From Crocinitomicaceae bacterium (lineage in GTDB: Bacteria; Bacteroidota; Bacteroidia; Flavobacteriales_D; Crocinitomicaceae), in assembly GCA_029251865.1 (NCBI GenBank), contig JAQXCN010000031.1, positions 1-64,000 on the forward strand: a stretch of DNA of 64,000 bases, read 5' to 3'. Positions 43,520 to 52,365 of the stretch are shown one piece after another. The notes under the pieces were generated by a model that saw only the letters and a list, made by a program, of their open reading frames with translations, was not told the DNA's origin and did not search any database. Position 1 is the first letter of the stretch. The number at the start of each line of letters is the position of its first letter. A program made the position numbers and the translations under genes.

Positions 43520-44362
43520 TTAAAATTGTCCATCTGAATGATATTTACCTTTCTTATAAACCTTCACCTTCAAAATAATTCCATCCACATCATATTCATA
43601 CACTTTACCGTCCCATAAAGCGCCATTTCGAAAAGTCCCATCCATCCATATCTCATCATTTTTGTTATAAACTTTGTTATAACCAAACTCCTCAAATTTC
43701 ACACCCCTTGTATTAGGTTTAATTACACGTGGGGGACGAGAGGAATTGTCTCGTATAACTGGTTTTGGCTTTTCTATTGAAGGTTTGTAGGTCCTGACAA
43801 TATTTTTCGCGCCCAAATCACTTATTATCACCTCGTATTTAAGAGACCCATTTTTATAATAATGTTTAACTGTACCAAAAGGCGCACCATTTTTTGCAGA
43901 ATATTCTAATTGTAATTTCCCGTTTTTGTAGAAATACTGAATTGTTCCCGATTCTTGACCGTTATTATTATAATTTCCTTTGTATGACACTTTTCCATTG
44001 CTGAAATAACGAACACACGTGCCTTTATATTTATTTTGAATGAACGTGGCCTCTTCCATTTTCTTAGCATTGCGATGATATCTAATGTAAAAACCTTCAG
44101 GCCTATTGTTTCGATAATTGCCCTTAAGCTTCGGGGTTTTACCATCCTTATGATACCTTACCCAAATACCTTCTTTTCTACCCTTGATAAAATTACCCTC
44201 CTCGACTTTAACCTCATCTTGGTAATTTACCGAAGGGTGATCCTTCCCTTTAAAAATCCATTTACCTGTCCTTTTACCTGTTGGATCTACAGCATTTTGG
44301 GCATTAATTGAAGTTCCAAAAGGAAAGGCATGAAGCAATATAAGGAACAAAATAGGTTTCAT
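43520..44362 (-). CDS. Secreted MORN-like repeat protein
   Basis: I place the start at the ATG giving MKPILFLILLHAFPFGTSINAQ, a signal peptide; the track start is a TTG five codons earlier. The mature part is a series of MORN-like repeats of about 23 residues: GKRTGKWIFKGK, RKEGIWVRYHKDGKTPKLKGNYRN, RPEGFYIRYHRNAKKMEEATF, ESGTIQYFYKNGKLQLEYS, and FGTVKHYYKNGSLKYEV. Such YwqK-type repeats occur in exported proteins of Bacteroidota and are often loosely annotated as antitoxins. There is no adjacent toxin gene, so I do not adopt that role. The C-terminal DEIWMDGTFRNGALWDGKVYEY is a further repeat. Confidence 0.78.
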   Translation of the reverse strand: MKPILFLILLHAFPFGTSINAQNAVDPTGKRTGKWIFKGKDHPSVNYQDEVKVEEGNFIKGRKEGIWVRYHKDGKTPKLKGNYRNNRPEGFYIRYHRNAKKMEEATFIQNKYKGTCVRYFSNGKVSYKGNYNNNGQESGTIQYFYKNGKLQLEYSAKNGAPFGTVKHYYKNGSLKYEVIISDLGAKNIVRTYKPSIEKPKPVIRDNSSRPPRVIKPNTRGVKFEEFGYNKVYNKNDEIWMDGTFRNGALWDGKVYEYDVDGIILKVKVYKKGKYHSDGQF

Positions 44363-44453
44363 AAGACTAAAATACAAATCTCCTTGGCTTAAAATGAAAA
44401 GTATTCAAATTGTGAATAAAAAAATATAAAAAGCATTAAAAATACAAGCACTT

Positions 44454-44477
44454 CTGACTAATTTTGTTGAGAGTCAG
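44454..44477. promoter_or_regulatory. Inverted repeat CTGACT-N12-AGTCAG
   Basis: A perfect 6-bp inverted repeat with a 12-base centre flanks the -7 box TAATTTTG and reaches to 3 bases from the ATG at 44480. The position would let a dimeric regulator block RNA polymerase. The regulator is unknown. Confidence 0.45.
44459..44466 (+). promoter_or_regulatory. -7 box (TAATTTTG) of flavin reductase gene
   Basis: TAATTTTG exactly matches TAnnTTTG, 13 nt before the ATG at 44480 and inside the inverted repeat. No -33 TTG is visible. Confidence 0.5.
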
Positions 44478-44479
44478 TC

Positions 44480-45373
44480 ATGAAAACAATAGATCCAAAA
44501 GATATTAAAATTCCTCAACTACACAGATACCTCTTAGGTGCTGTTGGCCCGAGACCGATTGCATTTGCATCGACAATAGATAAGGATGGAATTGCAAATC
44601 TTGCACCTTTTAGTTTTTTTAATGCTTTTAGTGCAAACCCACCAATTCTTGTTTTTTCACCAGCCAGATCCGGAAGGACAAATACGAACAAAGACACTTA
44701 CAATAACATAAAGGCCCTTCCTGAAGTAGTCATCAATGTTGTAAATTACGACCTTGTTCATCAAATGAGCCTTGCAAGCTCACCCTATCCATCAAGCACT
44801 GATGAATTCATTAAAAGCGGTTTGACTCCTTTAGATTCAGAATGCATAAAACCGTATAGGATTAAAGAATCTCCAGTTCAATTTGAATGTAAGGTAAACC
44901 AAGTAATTGAGTTAGGAGATCAAGGAGGAGCAGGTAATCTAATCATTTGCGAAGTTCTAAGGATTCATGTCGATGAAGAAATTCTTGACGATAATCAGAT
45001 GATTGACCAACATAAAATTGACCTCGTTTCGAGAATGGGAGGGAATTGGTATTGTCGTGCAGATGAAAATTCAATGTTCGAAATACCTAAACCCATTACA
45101 ACTTGTGGTATTGGTTATGATGAATTACCCGAAGACATTCGAAAGAGTGAAGTGTTGACGGCCAATAATTTAGGTCAGCTTGCAGGAATAGAATCATTAC
45201 CAAATGAAACAGATGTTAATGAATATAAACTCATTGAATTAAGTGAATTGTTTTTATCTTTGGATGAAGACGCCACGCAATTGGAAATTGAGATTCACAA
45301 GCGGGCAAAATTACTACTAGAAAAAAATAATTTGGAGGAAGCTTGGTTGACGCTTCTTTCTTTTAACAATTAA
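44480..45373 (+). CDS. Flavin reductase-like (FMN-binding) protein
   Basis: The N-terminal 190 residues form the flavin reductase-like domain: YLLGAVGPRPIAFASTIDKDGIANLAPFSFFNAFSANPPILVF near the start is the FMN-binding core, and FECKVNQVIELGDQGGAGNLIICEVLRIHVDE completes the split barrel. About 100 extra residues at the C-terminus are helical and acidic with no recognised domain. The family includes FMN reductases and flavin-dependent monooxygenase partners. The DUF3127 gene follows after 14 bases and is probably co-transcribed. Confidence 0.86.
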   Translation: MKTIDPKDIKIPQLHRYLLGAVGPRPIAFASTIDKDGIANLAPFSFFNAFSANPPILVFSPARSGRTNTNKDTYNNIKALPEVVINVVNYDLVHQMSLASSPYPSSTDEFIKSGLTPLDSECIKPYRIKESPVQFECKVNQVIELGDQGGAGNLIICEVLRIHVDEEILDDNQMIDQHKIDLVSRMGGNWYCRADENSMFEIPKPITTCGIGYDELPEDIRKSEVLTANNLGQLAGIESLPNETDVNEYKLIELSELFLSLDEDATQLEIEIHKRAKLLLEKNNLEEAWLTLLSFNN

Positions 45374-45387
45374 ATAAACAATAAAAA

Positions 45388-45771
45388 ATGTTCAAATTTC
45401 AAGGAAAAATCAAGGTTATTAATGAGACACAAGTCATAAGCGAGAAATTCAAAAAGAGAGAATTTGTTGTTACAGACACTTCTTCAATGTATCCTCAAGA
45501 TGTCATGTTTCAATCCGTTCAAGACAAATGTGATATGTTAAACGGTTATTCCGTTGAAGACCAGGTTGAAGTCTCTTTTAACCTTAGAGGTCGAGAATGG
45601 ACGAGTCCAGACGGCGTTGTTAAGTATTTCAACACTTTAGATGCGTGGAGAATTGAGAAAATGGGTCAAGGTGGTGGAATACCTGCTGCTGGACCTTCAG
45701 ATATGTCATTAGATGCGCAACCCTCCTCAGAGGCAGCTGGGACAGGCGAGAAAGACGACCTTCCGTTCTAA
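45388..45771 (+). CDS. DUF3127 protein, single-strand-binding-like
   Basis: The sequence MFKFQGKIKVINETQVISEKFKKREFVVTD, then MYPQDVMFQSVQDKCDML and VSFNLRGREWTSPDG, is the Bacteroidota DUF3127 family, which has an OB-fold-like pattern. A low-complexity Gly/Pro/Ser/Ala linker (about 93-120) ends in an acidic DDLPF tip, which is the same kind of tail that SSB uses to recruit partners. Single-strand binding is inference from the tail and fold. It ends a transcription unit with the terminator just after it. Confidence 0.85.
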   Translation: MFKFQGKIKVINETQVISEKFKKREFVVTDTSSMYPQDVMFQSVQDKCDMLNGYSVEDQVEVSFNLRGREWTSPDGVVKYFNTLDAWRIEKMGQGGGIPAAGPSDMSLDAQPSSEAAGTGEKDDLPF

Positions 45772-45792
45772 TGAATTTAGAAACTTCAAAAC

Positions 45793-45816
45793 TGGGGCTT
45801 AGGCCCCATTTTTTTT
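45793..45816 (+). terminator. Intrinsic terminator in aroA stop codon
   Basis: TGGGGC-TTAG-GCCCCA is a perfect six-pair stem with a 4-base loop, followed by eight T residues on the plus strand. It terminates the DUF3127 transcript. The loop contains the aroA stop codon (TAA on the minus strand), so the stem is coding for the end of AroA. On the minus strand a shorter T run follows the stem, so weak bidirectional action is possible. Confidence 0.85.
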
Positions 45817-47058
45817 GCGCTTTAATTTTTTTAAATCTCCCCAAAAATCTGGATAACTTTTCGTCACGGCATCAGCACCTTCAATAGTAAGACTAGAGTC
45901 TAGATTTAGTGCTGTAATAGCTAGACACATTGCTATTCTATGGTCCCCATGAGAATCAACAACTACATCACCCTTTAAACCACCTCCTACAATTAATAAA
46001 TCATCTCCATCAACACAAATGTTGGCACCTAGTTTTTTGAATTCAGAAACTAAAGCATTAGAGCGGTTACTTTCTTTATTCAAAAGTCTATGCACACCTC
46101 TTATTCTAGAAACTCCCCTAACATAAACTGCCAAAGTTGTTAATGCTGGAAATAAGTCTGGACAATCAGTGGCATCAAAATCAAAACCAAAAAATACATC
46201 TTCCGAAAACTCAAAAAGACCTTTATCTAAATCATAGTCAACATTGAGTTCTTTCAAAAGCTCAAGAATTTTCTTATCCGCTTGGTACGAATTCTCATTT
46301 AAACCGTAGATTCTCAATTCATGCCCTAAAAGACGCGCTACAATCCAATAACTTGCCGCACTCCAATCTCCCTCTACAACATAATTCGTAGATTGATAAC
46401 ATCTATACTTTGGAAGTACAAATTTACTAATGCCGTCAAAAGCGATGGATATTCCATATTTACTAATCGTATTTAAGGTCATTAATAAATAAGGTTTGCT
46501 CGTTAAATTCTCAGCATGTATCGTTATCTCTTTGTTTTGGGTAGAAAGACCGATAAGTAATCCAGATAAAAATTGAGATGTCCCCTCAGCATTGACTTTA
46601 TATTTATCAGAAGTAATGCCTCCATTAATTTGATACGGCAGATGCCCGTTGACAGAATGAATTGATAAATTTTGAGTGCCTCCAAAATCTTCTATAAAGC
46701 GATGATCTCTTTTAAGTAATGAACCATCCCCATGTAATTCAAAAGAACCTTCGAGGACTGTGGATAATGCGGCAATTAACCTGAATGTCAAACCACTTTC
46801 TCCACACTGAAAACGACCACTCCTTGGTAGCTGAGTCGCGCCTTGAATCTCGATAAATTCATTTTTAACAGCTTTTTCAGCGCCAAGAACACCAATACAT
46901 GAAAGCATCGCTTTCACATCGTCACTTTTGCCATAATTATAGATCAGAGATTTATTTGGAACAAGAGCCGCAACTAAAATCGCTCGTTGCGCATCACTCT
47001 TTGAAGCAGGAATATTTATCTCACCAATCCTCTGTCCCGAACTTACCTTCTTGATCAT
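45799..47058 (-). CDS. aroA: 3-Phosphoshikimate 1-carboxyvinyltransferase
   Basis: EPSP synthase joins phosphoenolpyruvate and shikimate 3-phosphate in aromatic amino acid synthesis. The two-domain inside-out barrel shows INIPASKSDAQRAILVAAL, QCGESGLTFRLIAAL with the catalytic region, DGSLLKRDHRF, and VVDSHGDHRIAMCLAITAL near residue 370. The N-terminal PASKS is the phosphate-binding site. At 419 residues it is a normal length. Its start overlaps the DAHP synthase stop by ATGA, giving a shikimate operon. The stop codon is in the terminator loop of the opposite gene. Confidence 0.95.
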   Translation of the reverse strand: MIKKVSSGQRIGEINIPASKSDAQRAILVAALVPNKSLIYNYGKSDDVKAMLSCIGVLGAEKAVKNEFIEIQGATQLPRSGRFQCGESGLTFRLIAALSTVLEGSFELHGDGSLLKRDHRFIEDFGGTQNLSIHSVNGHLPYQINGGITSDKYKVNAEGTSQFLSGLLIGLSTQNKEITIHAENLTSKPYLLMTLNTISKYGISIAFDGISKFVLPKYRCYQSTNYVVEGDWSAASYWIVARLLGHELRIYGLNENSYQADKKILELLKELNVDYDLDKGLFEFSEDVFFGFDFDATDCPDLFPALTTLAVYVRGVSRIRGVHRLLNKESNRSNALVSEFKKLGANICVDGDDLLIVGGGLKGDVVVDSHGDHRIAMCLAITALNLDSSLTIEGADAVTKSYPDFWGDLKKLKRKKNGA

Positions 47059-48146
47059 GAAGATTTACTTGTCTTGGGATTCATGATTCGAGTTTGATGT
47101 CGAATAGACTCTTGATGAATGGCATCCATTAAAGTTCGGACAAATTGCGGTGTCAAATGATATTCTTCACTCTGATTTAACCTTTTTGATATGAGGCTAC
47201 TCCAATGTTCCTGTTGAAGAATTGTAATCTTATTTTCTCGTTTTAAAATACCCACTTCTTCACTAAGTTGCATACGGTCACTTAATAAGTTAAATAACTC
47301 ATCGTCGAGCACAGAAACTTTCGATCTTATTTCATCAATCATTGTTGCAACATCTTGGGAGAAGTTAGGTTGACGCAAAACCAACTTAGAAAGAAGAGCG
47401 TCTAAATCATTAGCGTTCACTTGTTGTTTAGCATCTGAAAGAGCCTTGTCTGGGCTTGGATGCGTCTCAATCATTAAACCATCGAAGTTTAAATCCATAG
47501 CATACTGACTGACCTCTAAAAGAAGGTTTCTATTTCCGGTAATATGACTAGGGTCACAAATCATTGGGACATCTGATCGCTTTTCTTTGAAGGCAATTGG
47601 AATTTCCCAACTTGGGACGTTACGATATTTGACATGATTATAAATTGAAAAACCTCTATGTATAGCCGTTAAATCTTCTAATCCTGCATTGTTGAAACGC
47701 TCAAATGCTCCAAGCCATAATTCTAAGTCAGGATTGATGGGGTTTTTAATGAGAATTGGTGTTTTTGTGCCTTTAAGGGCATCAGCAATATCCTGAACAG
47801 CAAAAGGATTTACAGTAGTTCGCGCTCCTATCCAAAGTGCATCAACGCCAGCTTTTAAAGCAGCTTCAACATGCGTTTTATTTGCGACTTCCGTACAAGT
47901 CGGAACCTCCAAAAGGCTTCCGGCTTTAACAAGCCAAGGCAATGCCTTCAATCCGAGGCCTTCAAAACTATTTGGATGTGTTCGCGGTTTCCAAATACCT
48001 GCACGTAGCATGTTTACTTTATTTGTAGCTACAATATTTGTTGTTATCGAGGATACTTGCGCATGGGACTCAGCACTACAGGGACCTGCGATCACAAAAA
48101 TATCTGCTTGATTTCTTATTCTCTCTACCAGAGTTCCCTTCATCAT
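47055..48146 (-). CDS. DAHP synthase fused to chorismate mutase
   Basis: The N-terminal 260 residues are the DAHP synthase (KDSA-like type): VIAGPCSAESHAQV, LRAGIWKPRTHPNSFEGLG, ALWIGARTTVNPFAVQ, ILIKNPINPDLELW and MICDPSHITGNRNLL. The last 100 residues are an all-helical AroQ chorismate mutase: DEIRSKVSVLDDELFNLLSDRMQLSEEVGILKRENK. The mutase likely acts as the allosteric feedback module that senses the pathway end product. It initiates aromatic synthesis and is operonic with aroA, with an ATGA overlap. Two adjacent ATG codons open the frame. Confidence 0.95.
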   Translation of the reverse strand: MMKGTLVERIRNQADIFVIAGPCSAESHAQVSSITTNIVATNKVNMLRAGIWKPRTHPNSFEGLGLKALPWLVKAGSLLEVPTCTEVANKTHVEAALKAGVDALWIGARTTVNPFAVQDIADALKGTKTPILIKNPINPDLELWLGAFERFNNAGLEDLTAIHRGFSIYNHVKYRNVPSWEIPIAFKEKRSDVPMICDPSHITGNRNLLLEVSQYAMDLNFDGLMIETHPSPDKALSDAKQQVNANDLDALLSKLVLRQPNFSQDVATMIDEIRSKVSVLDDELFNLLSDRMQLSEEVGILKRENKITILQQEHWSSLISKRLNQSEEYHLTPQFVRTLMDAIHQESIRHQTRIMNPKTSKSS

Positions 48147-48296
48147 ATCTTTTGTTTAAACCTTTAATTTAAAAGTAATGATATAACGTGCTTAATTCTA
48201 TTTTAGTTCAAATAAGATACAAAAATCGGCATGAATTAAAGCCATTCGTTTTAATGAAAACATGTAATAATCAGACTGTAAATAAAATGCCCTCCT
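48147..48296. other. Non-coding gap upstream of DAHP synthase
   Basis: The 150-base AT-rich gap holds the DAHP synthase promoter, but I find no exact TAnnTTTG and no terminator for the upstream gene. Confidence 0.4.
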
Positions 48297-49802
48297 TTAA
48301 TGGATTGCTCCTGCGTCTATGGCATCTTCCTCCTCTAACGGTCCGGTAACCAACCACCTTTCTCGTAAATATATAACCAAGCCAATATATAAAACGCCCC
48401 AGAACATTAAAGAGATGCCCAATACTGTTTGATCACCACCATCACCGACCATGTCTTCTCCAAAGAAATCAAAAAAGCGGAAGAAGAAAGCGCCTAAAAC
48501 GATCAATACACCAAGGTATAGATACAGCTCCGAATGAGAACTCAAACCGAAGCTCACGTAATCATAACCTAACCAAAGTAAATAAAACCAAATTAGATAT
48601 GACCCGAATGAGACAGGTATTATATAAACAACAAGAAATACAAATAAGGGAAACCAAAGTAACTTTGGATTAATGGAAATTTCATTTAACTCAATTTCTT
48701 CACTAAACAAATAAAACGCGCAAATAAAAAGGCCGATTAAAATCAAATATGATACCTGCTTTGCAAAGGAATAATTTTCAAACAACGCTATTGACTCTTG
48801 AGCCATTGAATACAATTCTTCAACGGACATAAGAAAGCCTAAGACAACGATTAACAATATTGAAGAAATCTCCACGGACCGTCCAAATAGCGATGACGAT
48901 TTTGAGAAATAAGCGCGAGAAAAAAGGTATACGCCGGGAAATACCACAGCAATAATTGGAATATATAAACCACTTGATCCAGACAATTGAAAAAAGGATA
49001 GAGATAAAACAGCAACTAAAAACAAGATTCCAAAAATAGATTCACGTGGACCAATGTCTTTTATCAACTTTAACTTAGGTAACCAAAAATACAAGATCAA
49101 TGCAACAAAAGCCCACAACATTTGCGGTAGAAAAGAAAGCCAATTATCCTCAACTCCAAATGATAGCAATACTGAAGCTAAGGCCAAAAAGACCAAATAA
49201 ATATAAGAGGCAATTACAGAATTTAAGTGATACACTAAAAAAATACCTAAAGCTAAAATTCCGAAGGATAAAATATCTTTTCTGAACCATTCTATTAATT
49301 CAAAATTCTCATAAGCCATCAGAACGGTTGCAGAAGAACCTAGGTAAAGAAAGAGTGCCGAAATTTCACGCCAAAGCCGATGGTTTTCATAAACTGTACG
49401 ACAAACAAAATAAACAGATAGACCAATAAGTAAGGGTAGAAAGACAAACTTATCATAAGTATCTGAAGAAAAGTCTTCAGGCCATATAAGTATCAATAAG
49501 CCTGCAAAAAAACTTAAAATACCGACAGTAGCAAATGAAAATTTCAAAAATTTATATATCGGATAGGAATGTCCCGGCTCAGCAGCTTCAAGGAGCTGTT
49601 TTTTTAATGTTTCTGCATCTAAGTCAGCATGCTCCAATTGGGAAAAATGCTTTTGCAACCATTTCTTTTTCTCATAAATAATTAAAGACTGAATGACAGG
49701 TAGTAAGAGAAAATAAAATAAAACAGATATCGTAACTGTACCAAAAACAGCTATAAAATTTGAATTAAAAAGTAGCATGTTCAAAAAAGAGGATGACATC
49801 AT
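48297..49802 (-). CDS. Polytopic membrane protein, DUF2157-like
   Basis: The 501 residues contain about 13-14 hydrophobic helices after a cytosolic segment (KKWLQKHFSQLEHADLDAETLKKQLLEAAEPGHSYPIYKF). The helices are Phe/Leu/Ile rich with few charges (LYLGSSATVLMAYENFELIEW, LGISLMFWGVLYIGLVIYL). The layout resembles DUF2157/DUF4401-type inner-membrane proteins, with no characterised function. A central cytosolic loop has GEDMVGDGGDQTVLG and the C-terminus is acidic (GPLEEEDAIDAGAIH). There is no transporter signature. It is a single gene. Confidence 0.7.
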   Translation of the reverse strand: MMSSSFLNMLLFNSNFIAVFGTVTISVLFYFLLLPVIQSLIIYEKKKWLQKHFSQLEHADLDAETLKKQLLEAAEPGHSYPIYKFLKFSFATVGILSFFAGLLILIWPEDFSSDTYDKFVFLPLLIGLSVYFVCRTVYENHRLWREISALFLYLGSSATVLMAYENFELIEWFRKDILSFGILALGIFLVYHLNSVIASYIYLVFLALASVLLSFGVEDNWLSFLPQMLWAFVALILYFWLPKLKLIKDIGPRESIFGILFLVAVLSLSFFQLSGSSGLYIPIIAVVFPGVYLFSRAYFSKSSSLFGRSVEISSILLIVVLGFLMSVEELYSMAQESIALFENYSFAKQVSYLILIGLFICAFYLFSEEIELNEISINPKLLWFPLFVFLVVYIIPVSFGSYLIWFYLLWLGYDYVSFGLSSHSELYLYLGVLIVLGAFFFRFFDFFGEDMVGDGGDQTVLGISLMFWGVLYIGLVIYLRERWLVTGPLEEEDAIDAGAIH

Positions 49803-49852
49803 AATCGTTCGTTTATTAAATTTAAATATAGAAATAAAAAAGGTAATCTATT

Positions 49853-50578
49853 CTATGATAGCAACATAGACAAACCAGCGCCTAAAAGAATACAAACGAG
49901 CTTTAATAAATTCACTCTGTGGTTTTCGGATGTTTCAAATATGATTGTAGTTGATATATGGAGAAACATACCCACAACTACAGCTAAAATCACATGAATA
50001 TTCAAGCCTAAATCCTCAAGGTTAATTTGGGTGCCTAGAATGGCACCTAAAGGTGTAGTAAGGGCAAAAATTATTAAAAAAATCCAAGACTTAAACATGC
50101 CCATTTTTGAATTTACAAATAGGGTCATAAGTGCAATTGCAACGGGGATTTGATGAAAAACAATACCCCAAAATAAGGTTTCATGATCATGACCAACATG
50201 AGACAAATGCCCTCCGTGTGAATTCCCAAGTGGAAAACCCTCAATAACGGAATGGATTGACAAAGCTACAAATAGTGTAAATGGAATTCTGTTATTAGCA
50301 TGGCTATGTGTATGACCATGCTCTATACCTCCTGAAAAATATTCCAAAATCAATTGAACTAGGAAGCCCAACAATATAAATAATCCTGCCTGATGAAAAT
50401 CATGTTGATACAAATCAGGAAGTAAATGCTGGAAAATAATCGCCAATAAAAAACCACCACTAAATGCCAGTGTCAACTTTATTGTCTTCGCTTTTTGTTG
50501 AGATTTTAAATACGAAACCATTAAGCCTCCAAATAGGACAGATAGTATTAACGTGATTTGTATGGATAAGAAGCTCAT
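49853..50578 (-). CDS. ZIP-family metal transporter
   Basis: ZIP proteins import zinc, iron or related metals through eight helices. The helices begin with LSIQITLILSVLFGG. A His-rich cytosolic loop (GGIEHGHTHSHANN) separates helices III and IV, and the metal-binding helices read VALSIHSVIEGFPLG and GIVFHQIPVAIALMTLF. At 241 residues it is a compact member. Its start overlaps the methyltransferase stop by one base (TAATG). The metal is unknown, zinc being most usual. Confidence 0.9.
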   Translation of the reverse strand: MSFLSIQITLILSVLFGGLMVSYLKSQQKAKTIKLTLAFSGGFLLAIIFQHLLPDLYQHDFHQAGLFILLGFLVQLILEYFSGGIEHGHTHSHANNRIPFTLFVALSIHSVIEGFPLGNSHGGHLSHVGHDHETLFWGIVFHQIPVAIALMTLFVNSKMGMFKSWIFLIIFALTTPLGAILGTQINLEDLGLNIHVILAVVVGMFLHISTTIIFETSENHRVNLLKLVCILLGAGLSMLLS

Positions 50579-51309
50579 TATTTTCGCGTTGCAATAATAA
50601 TCAATCGTTCTGAATCCAATGGTATATATTCCTCTAATTCGAAAGAACCGAATACAGCATCAACAACGAAATACGGTTCAAGCAGTTCAGAAAACAAATT
50701 TAAATCAACAGCTTGCACTTGCTCTCTAAAAGCAAATTGTTTTCCTTGATCATTAAAGTCAATATATTTAATTATATGAGTTCCAGAATATTCCCGTTTG
50801 ATATTAAATTCGATACCCTGAACATTTTTAATTTCTTTTGGTACCAAATTTTGAACAACCTTGGAAGTATTCATGAAATCAATGACCAATCTTCCTCCCG
50901 GCTGAAGCATTTTTGCCATTGCATGGCAAACCTTTTCATTTTCAAGTTTTGAAGAAAAGTAACCAAAACTCGTAAAAAGATTAAAAATCGCATCAAATTT
51001 CATGTCTTCAATCGGCACTCTCATATCTTGAACAGCAAAAGATAATTGCTCATTTGCAAACTTTTTTGCGTGAGCAATACTTTGAGAAGATAGATCAACA
51101 CCATGAACGCGATATCCGAATTCATTCAAAGTAACAGAGTGTCTGCCCTTTCCACAAGCCAAATCTAACACAGATGATGCTTTAGGCAAATTCAATTCAT
51201 TGAGCAATGATTTAATAAAAAGCTTTGCTTCGATAACATCACGATTCTTATACAAAATGTGATAATAAGGGGTATCAAACCATTCGGCAAACCATTCTTT
51301 TTTATGCAT
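50578..51309 (-). CDS. Class I SAM-dependent methyltransferase
   Basis: The SAM-binding core shows SSVLDLACGKGRHSVTLNEFGYRVHGVDLSSQSIAHAKKFA (motif I) and motif II FDAIFNLFTSFGYF, with GGRLVIDFMN as motif III. The end (QAVDLNLFSELLEPYFVVDAVFGSFELEEY) is typical of small-molecule methyltransferases. The substrate is unknown. It overlaps the ZIP gene by one base at its stop. Confidence 0.88.
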   Translation of the reverse strand: MHKKEWFAEWFDTPYYHILYKNRDVIEAKLFIKSLLNELNLPKASSVLDLACGKGRHSVTLNEFGYRVHGVDLSSQSIAHAKKFANEQLSFAVQDMRVPIEDMKFDAIFNLFTSFGYFSSKLENEKVCHAMAKMLQPGGRLVIDFMNTSKVVQNLVPKEIKNVQGIEFNIKREYSGTHIIKYIDFNDQGKQFAFREQVQAVDLNLFSELLEPYFVVDAVFGSFELEEYIPLDSERLIIIATRK

Positions 51310-51358
51310 TGAGCGAATTTACAATAATTGTAGAAAACATAGGATGACTAAAAAATCC

Positions 51359-51366
51359 TAAATTTG
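51359..51366 (+). promoter_or_regulatory. coaE -7 box (TAAATTTG)
   Basis: TAAATTTG exactly matches TAnnTTTG and ends 5 nt before the ATG, implying a leaderless or near-leaderless mRNA. The only TTG upstream is 28 bases away, too far to be a normal -33 element. Confidence 0.45.
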
Positions 51367-51371
51367 AGTTT

Positions 51372-51959
51372 ATGAAGGCAATTGGCATAACCGGAGGTAT
51401 TGGAAGCGGTAAGAGTTATGTATGTGCTGTGCTCGAAAAAATGGGCTATCCCATTTACTACTCTGATGTTCGTGCCAAAATGCTTATGAATAAAAACACT
51501 GAAATAAAGGGCGCGTTGATCCAGCTATTAGGCCCGCAGACCTACGTTGACAATGAGTTAAACACAGCTTATCTTTCTTCTAAGATTTTTAACGATAATT
51601 CGCTTCGAGATAAAGTAAATAAAATCGTTCACCCTTCAGTTCGTGTTGATTTTGAAGCATGGAAAGATACACATCAAGACGCAGAACTTATTTTTAATGA
51701 GGCCGCAATTCTTTTTGAAACAGGAGCACATGTACTATATGACGCTATAATTCTTGTCTTTGCACCTATAGAAGTTCGGATCAATCGGCTTCAAAAAAGA
51801 GATGGGCAAAGTCGTAAAATAATAGAAGAAAAAATTGATGCACAATGGAAAGATGCGAAAAAGAAGAACCTTACACCCTACCATATTTGCAATGATGGCA
51901 AACAGCCAATACAGCACCAAATTGATTTAGTTATTGAGCGGATCAATAAACCATTTTGA
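51372..51959 (+). CDS. coaE: Dephospho-CoA kinase
   Basis: CoaE adds the 3'-phosphate to dephospho-CoA in the last step of coenzyme A synthesis. The P-loop GITGGIGSGKSYV is at residues 4-17. The lid and catalytic region read YSDVRAKMLM, IVHPSVRVDFEAW, and the ATP-binding RINRLQKRDGQS near residue 140. Length, 195, is typical. The 3' end overlaps the convergent DUF2141 gene by 17 bases. Confidence 0.95.
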   Translation: MKAIGITGGIGSGKSYVCAVLEKMGYPIYYSDVRAKMLMNKNTEIKGALIQLLGPQTYVDNELNTAYLSSKIFNDNSLRDKVNKIVHPSVRVDFEAWKDTHQDAELIFNEAAILFETGAHVLYDAIILVFAPIEVRINRLQKRDGQSRKIIEEKIDAQWKDAKKKNLTPYHICNDGKQPIQHQIDLVIERINKPF

Positions 51960-52365
51960 TTTTCACTTCTCTTTGTCCGTCCAACAAGAAAGAACAGGAC
52001 TGAAAACTGGGGGCGGAAAATCTTGGACGTACATTATTTGAAAATGCATAAGCTTCTGTTGGTACACCAAAGAAATTTGTATCGCAAGTCCTATTGTCAT
52101 TCACATCATGATATATTGCTAGCGCGTATCGACCTATGGGTATGTCTTTAAAAGTATAGACAAGCTGAGACCCTTCTAATTTTAAACGAACCATTTTATA
52201 GGTTTTTCCAACTTTTGGAAACTTAGTAGCCGTATTATACAAACCGAGTTGAACCACTCCCCTATTATTATCAAGATTTGTAACGCGCACTTTTAAATCG
52301 AAATGAGATTGCGCATTTCCAAAATGAATCAGTAAACTAAAAGTCAGAAATAGAAATATTTTCAT
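51943..52365 (-). CDS. Secreted DUF2141 protein
   Basis: A signal peptide (MKIFLFLTFSLLIHFGNAQ) precedes a compact beta-sandwich with DLKVRVTNLDNNRGVVQLGLYN, FKDIPIGRYALAIYHDVNDNRTCDTNFFGVPTEAYAFSNN. The AIYHDVNDN and EAYAFSNN motifs are those of DUF2141. Function is not established; such proteins often neighbour lipid or carotenoid enzymes. It is the last gene of the FkbM-hydroxylase-DUF2141 operon, overlapping the hydroxylase by ATGA. Confidence 0.88.
   Translation of the reverse strand: MKIFLFLTFSLLIHFGNAQSHFDLKVRVTNLDNNRGVVQLGLYNTATKFPKVGKTYKMVRLKLEGSQLVYTFKDIPIGRYALAIYHDVNDNRTCDTNFFGVPTEAYAFSNNVRPRFSAPSFQSCSFLLDGQREVKIKMVY

Noticed and set aside
43520-44362. Antitoxin label for the MORN-like protein
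   Set aside because: No toxin gene is adjacent and the protein is exported; the repeats alone do not indicate a toxin-antitoxin system.
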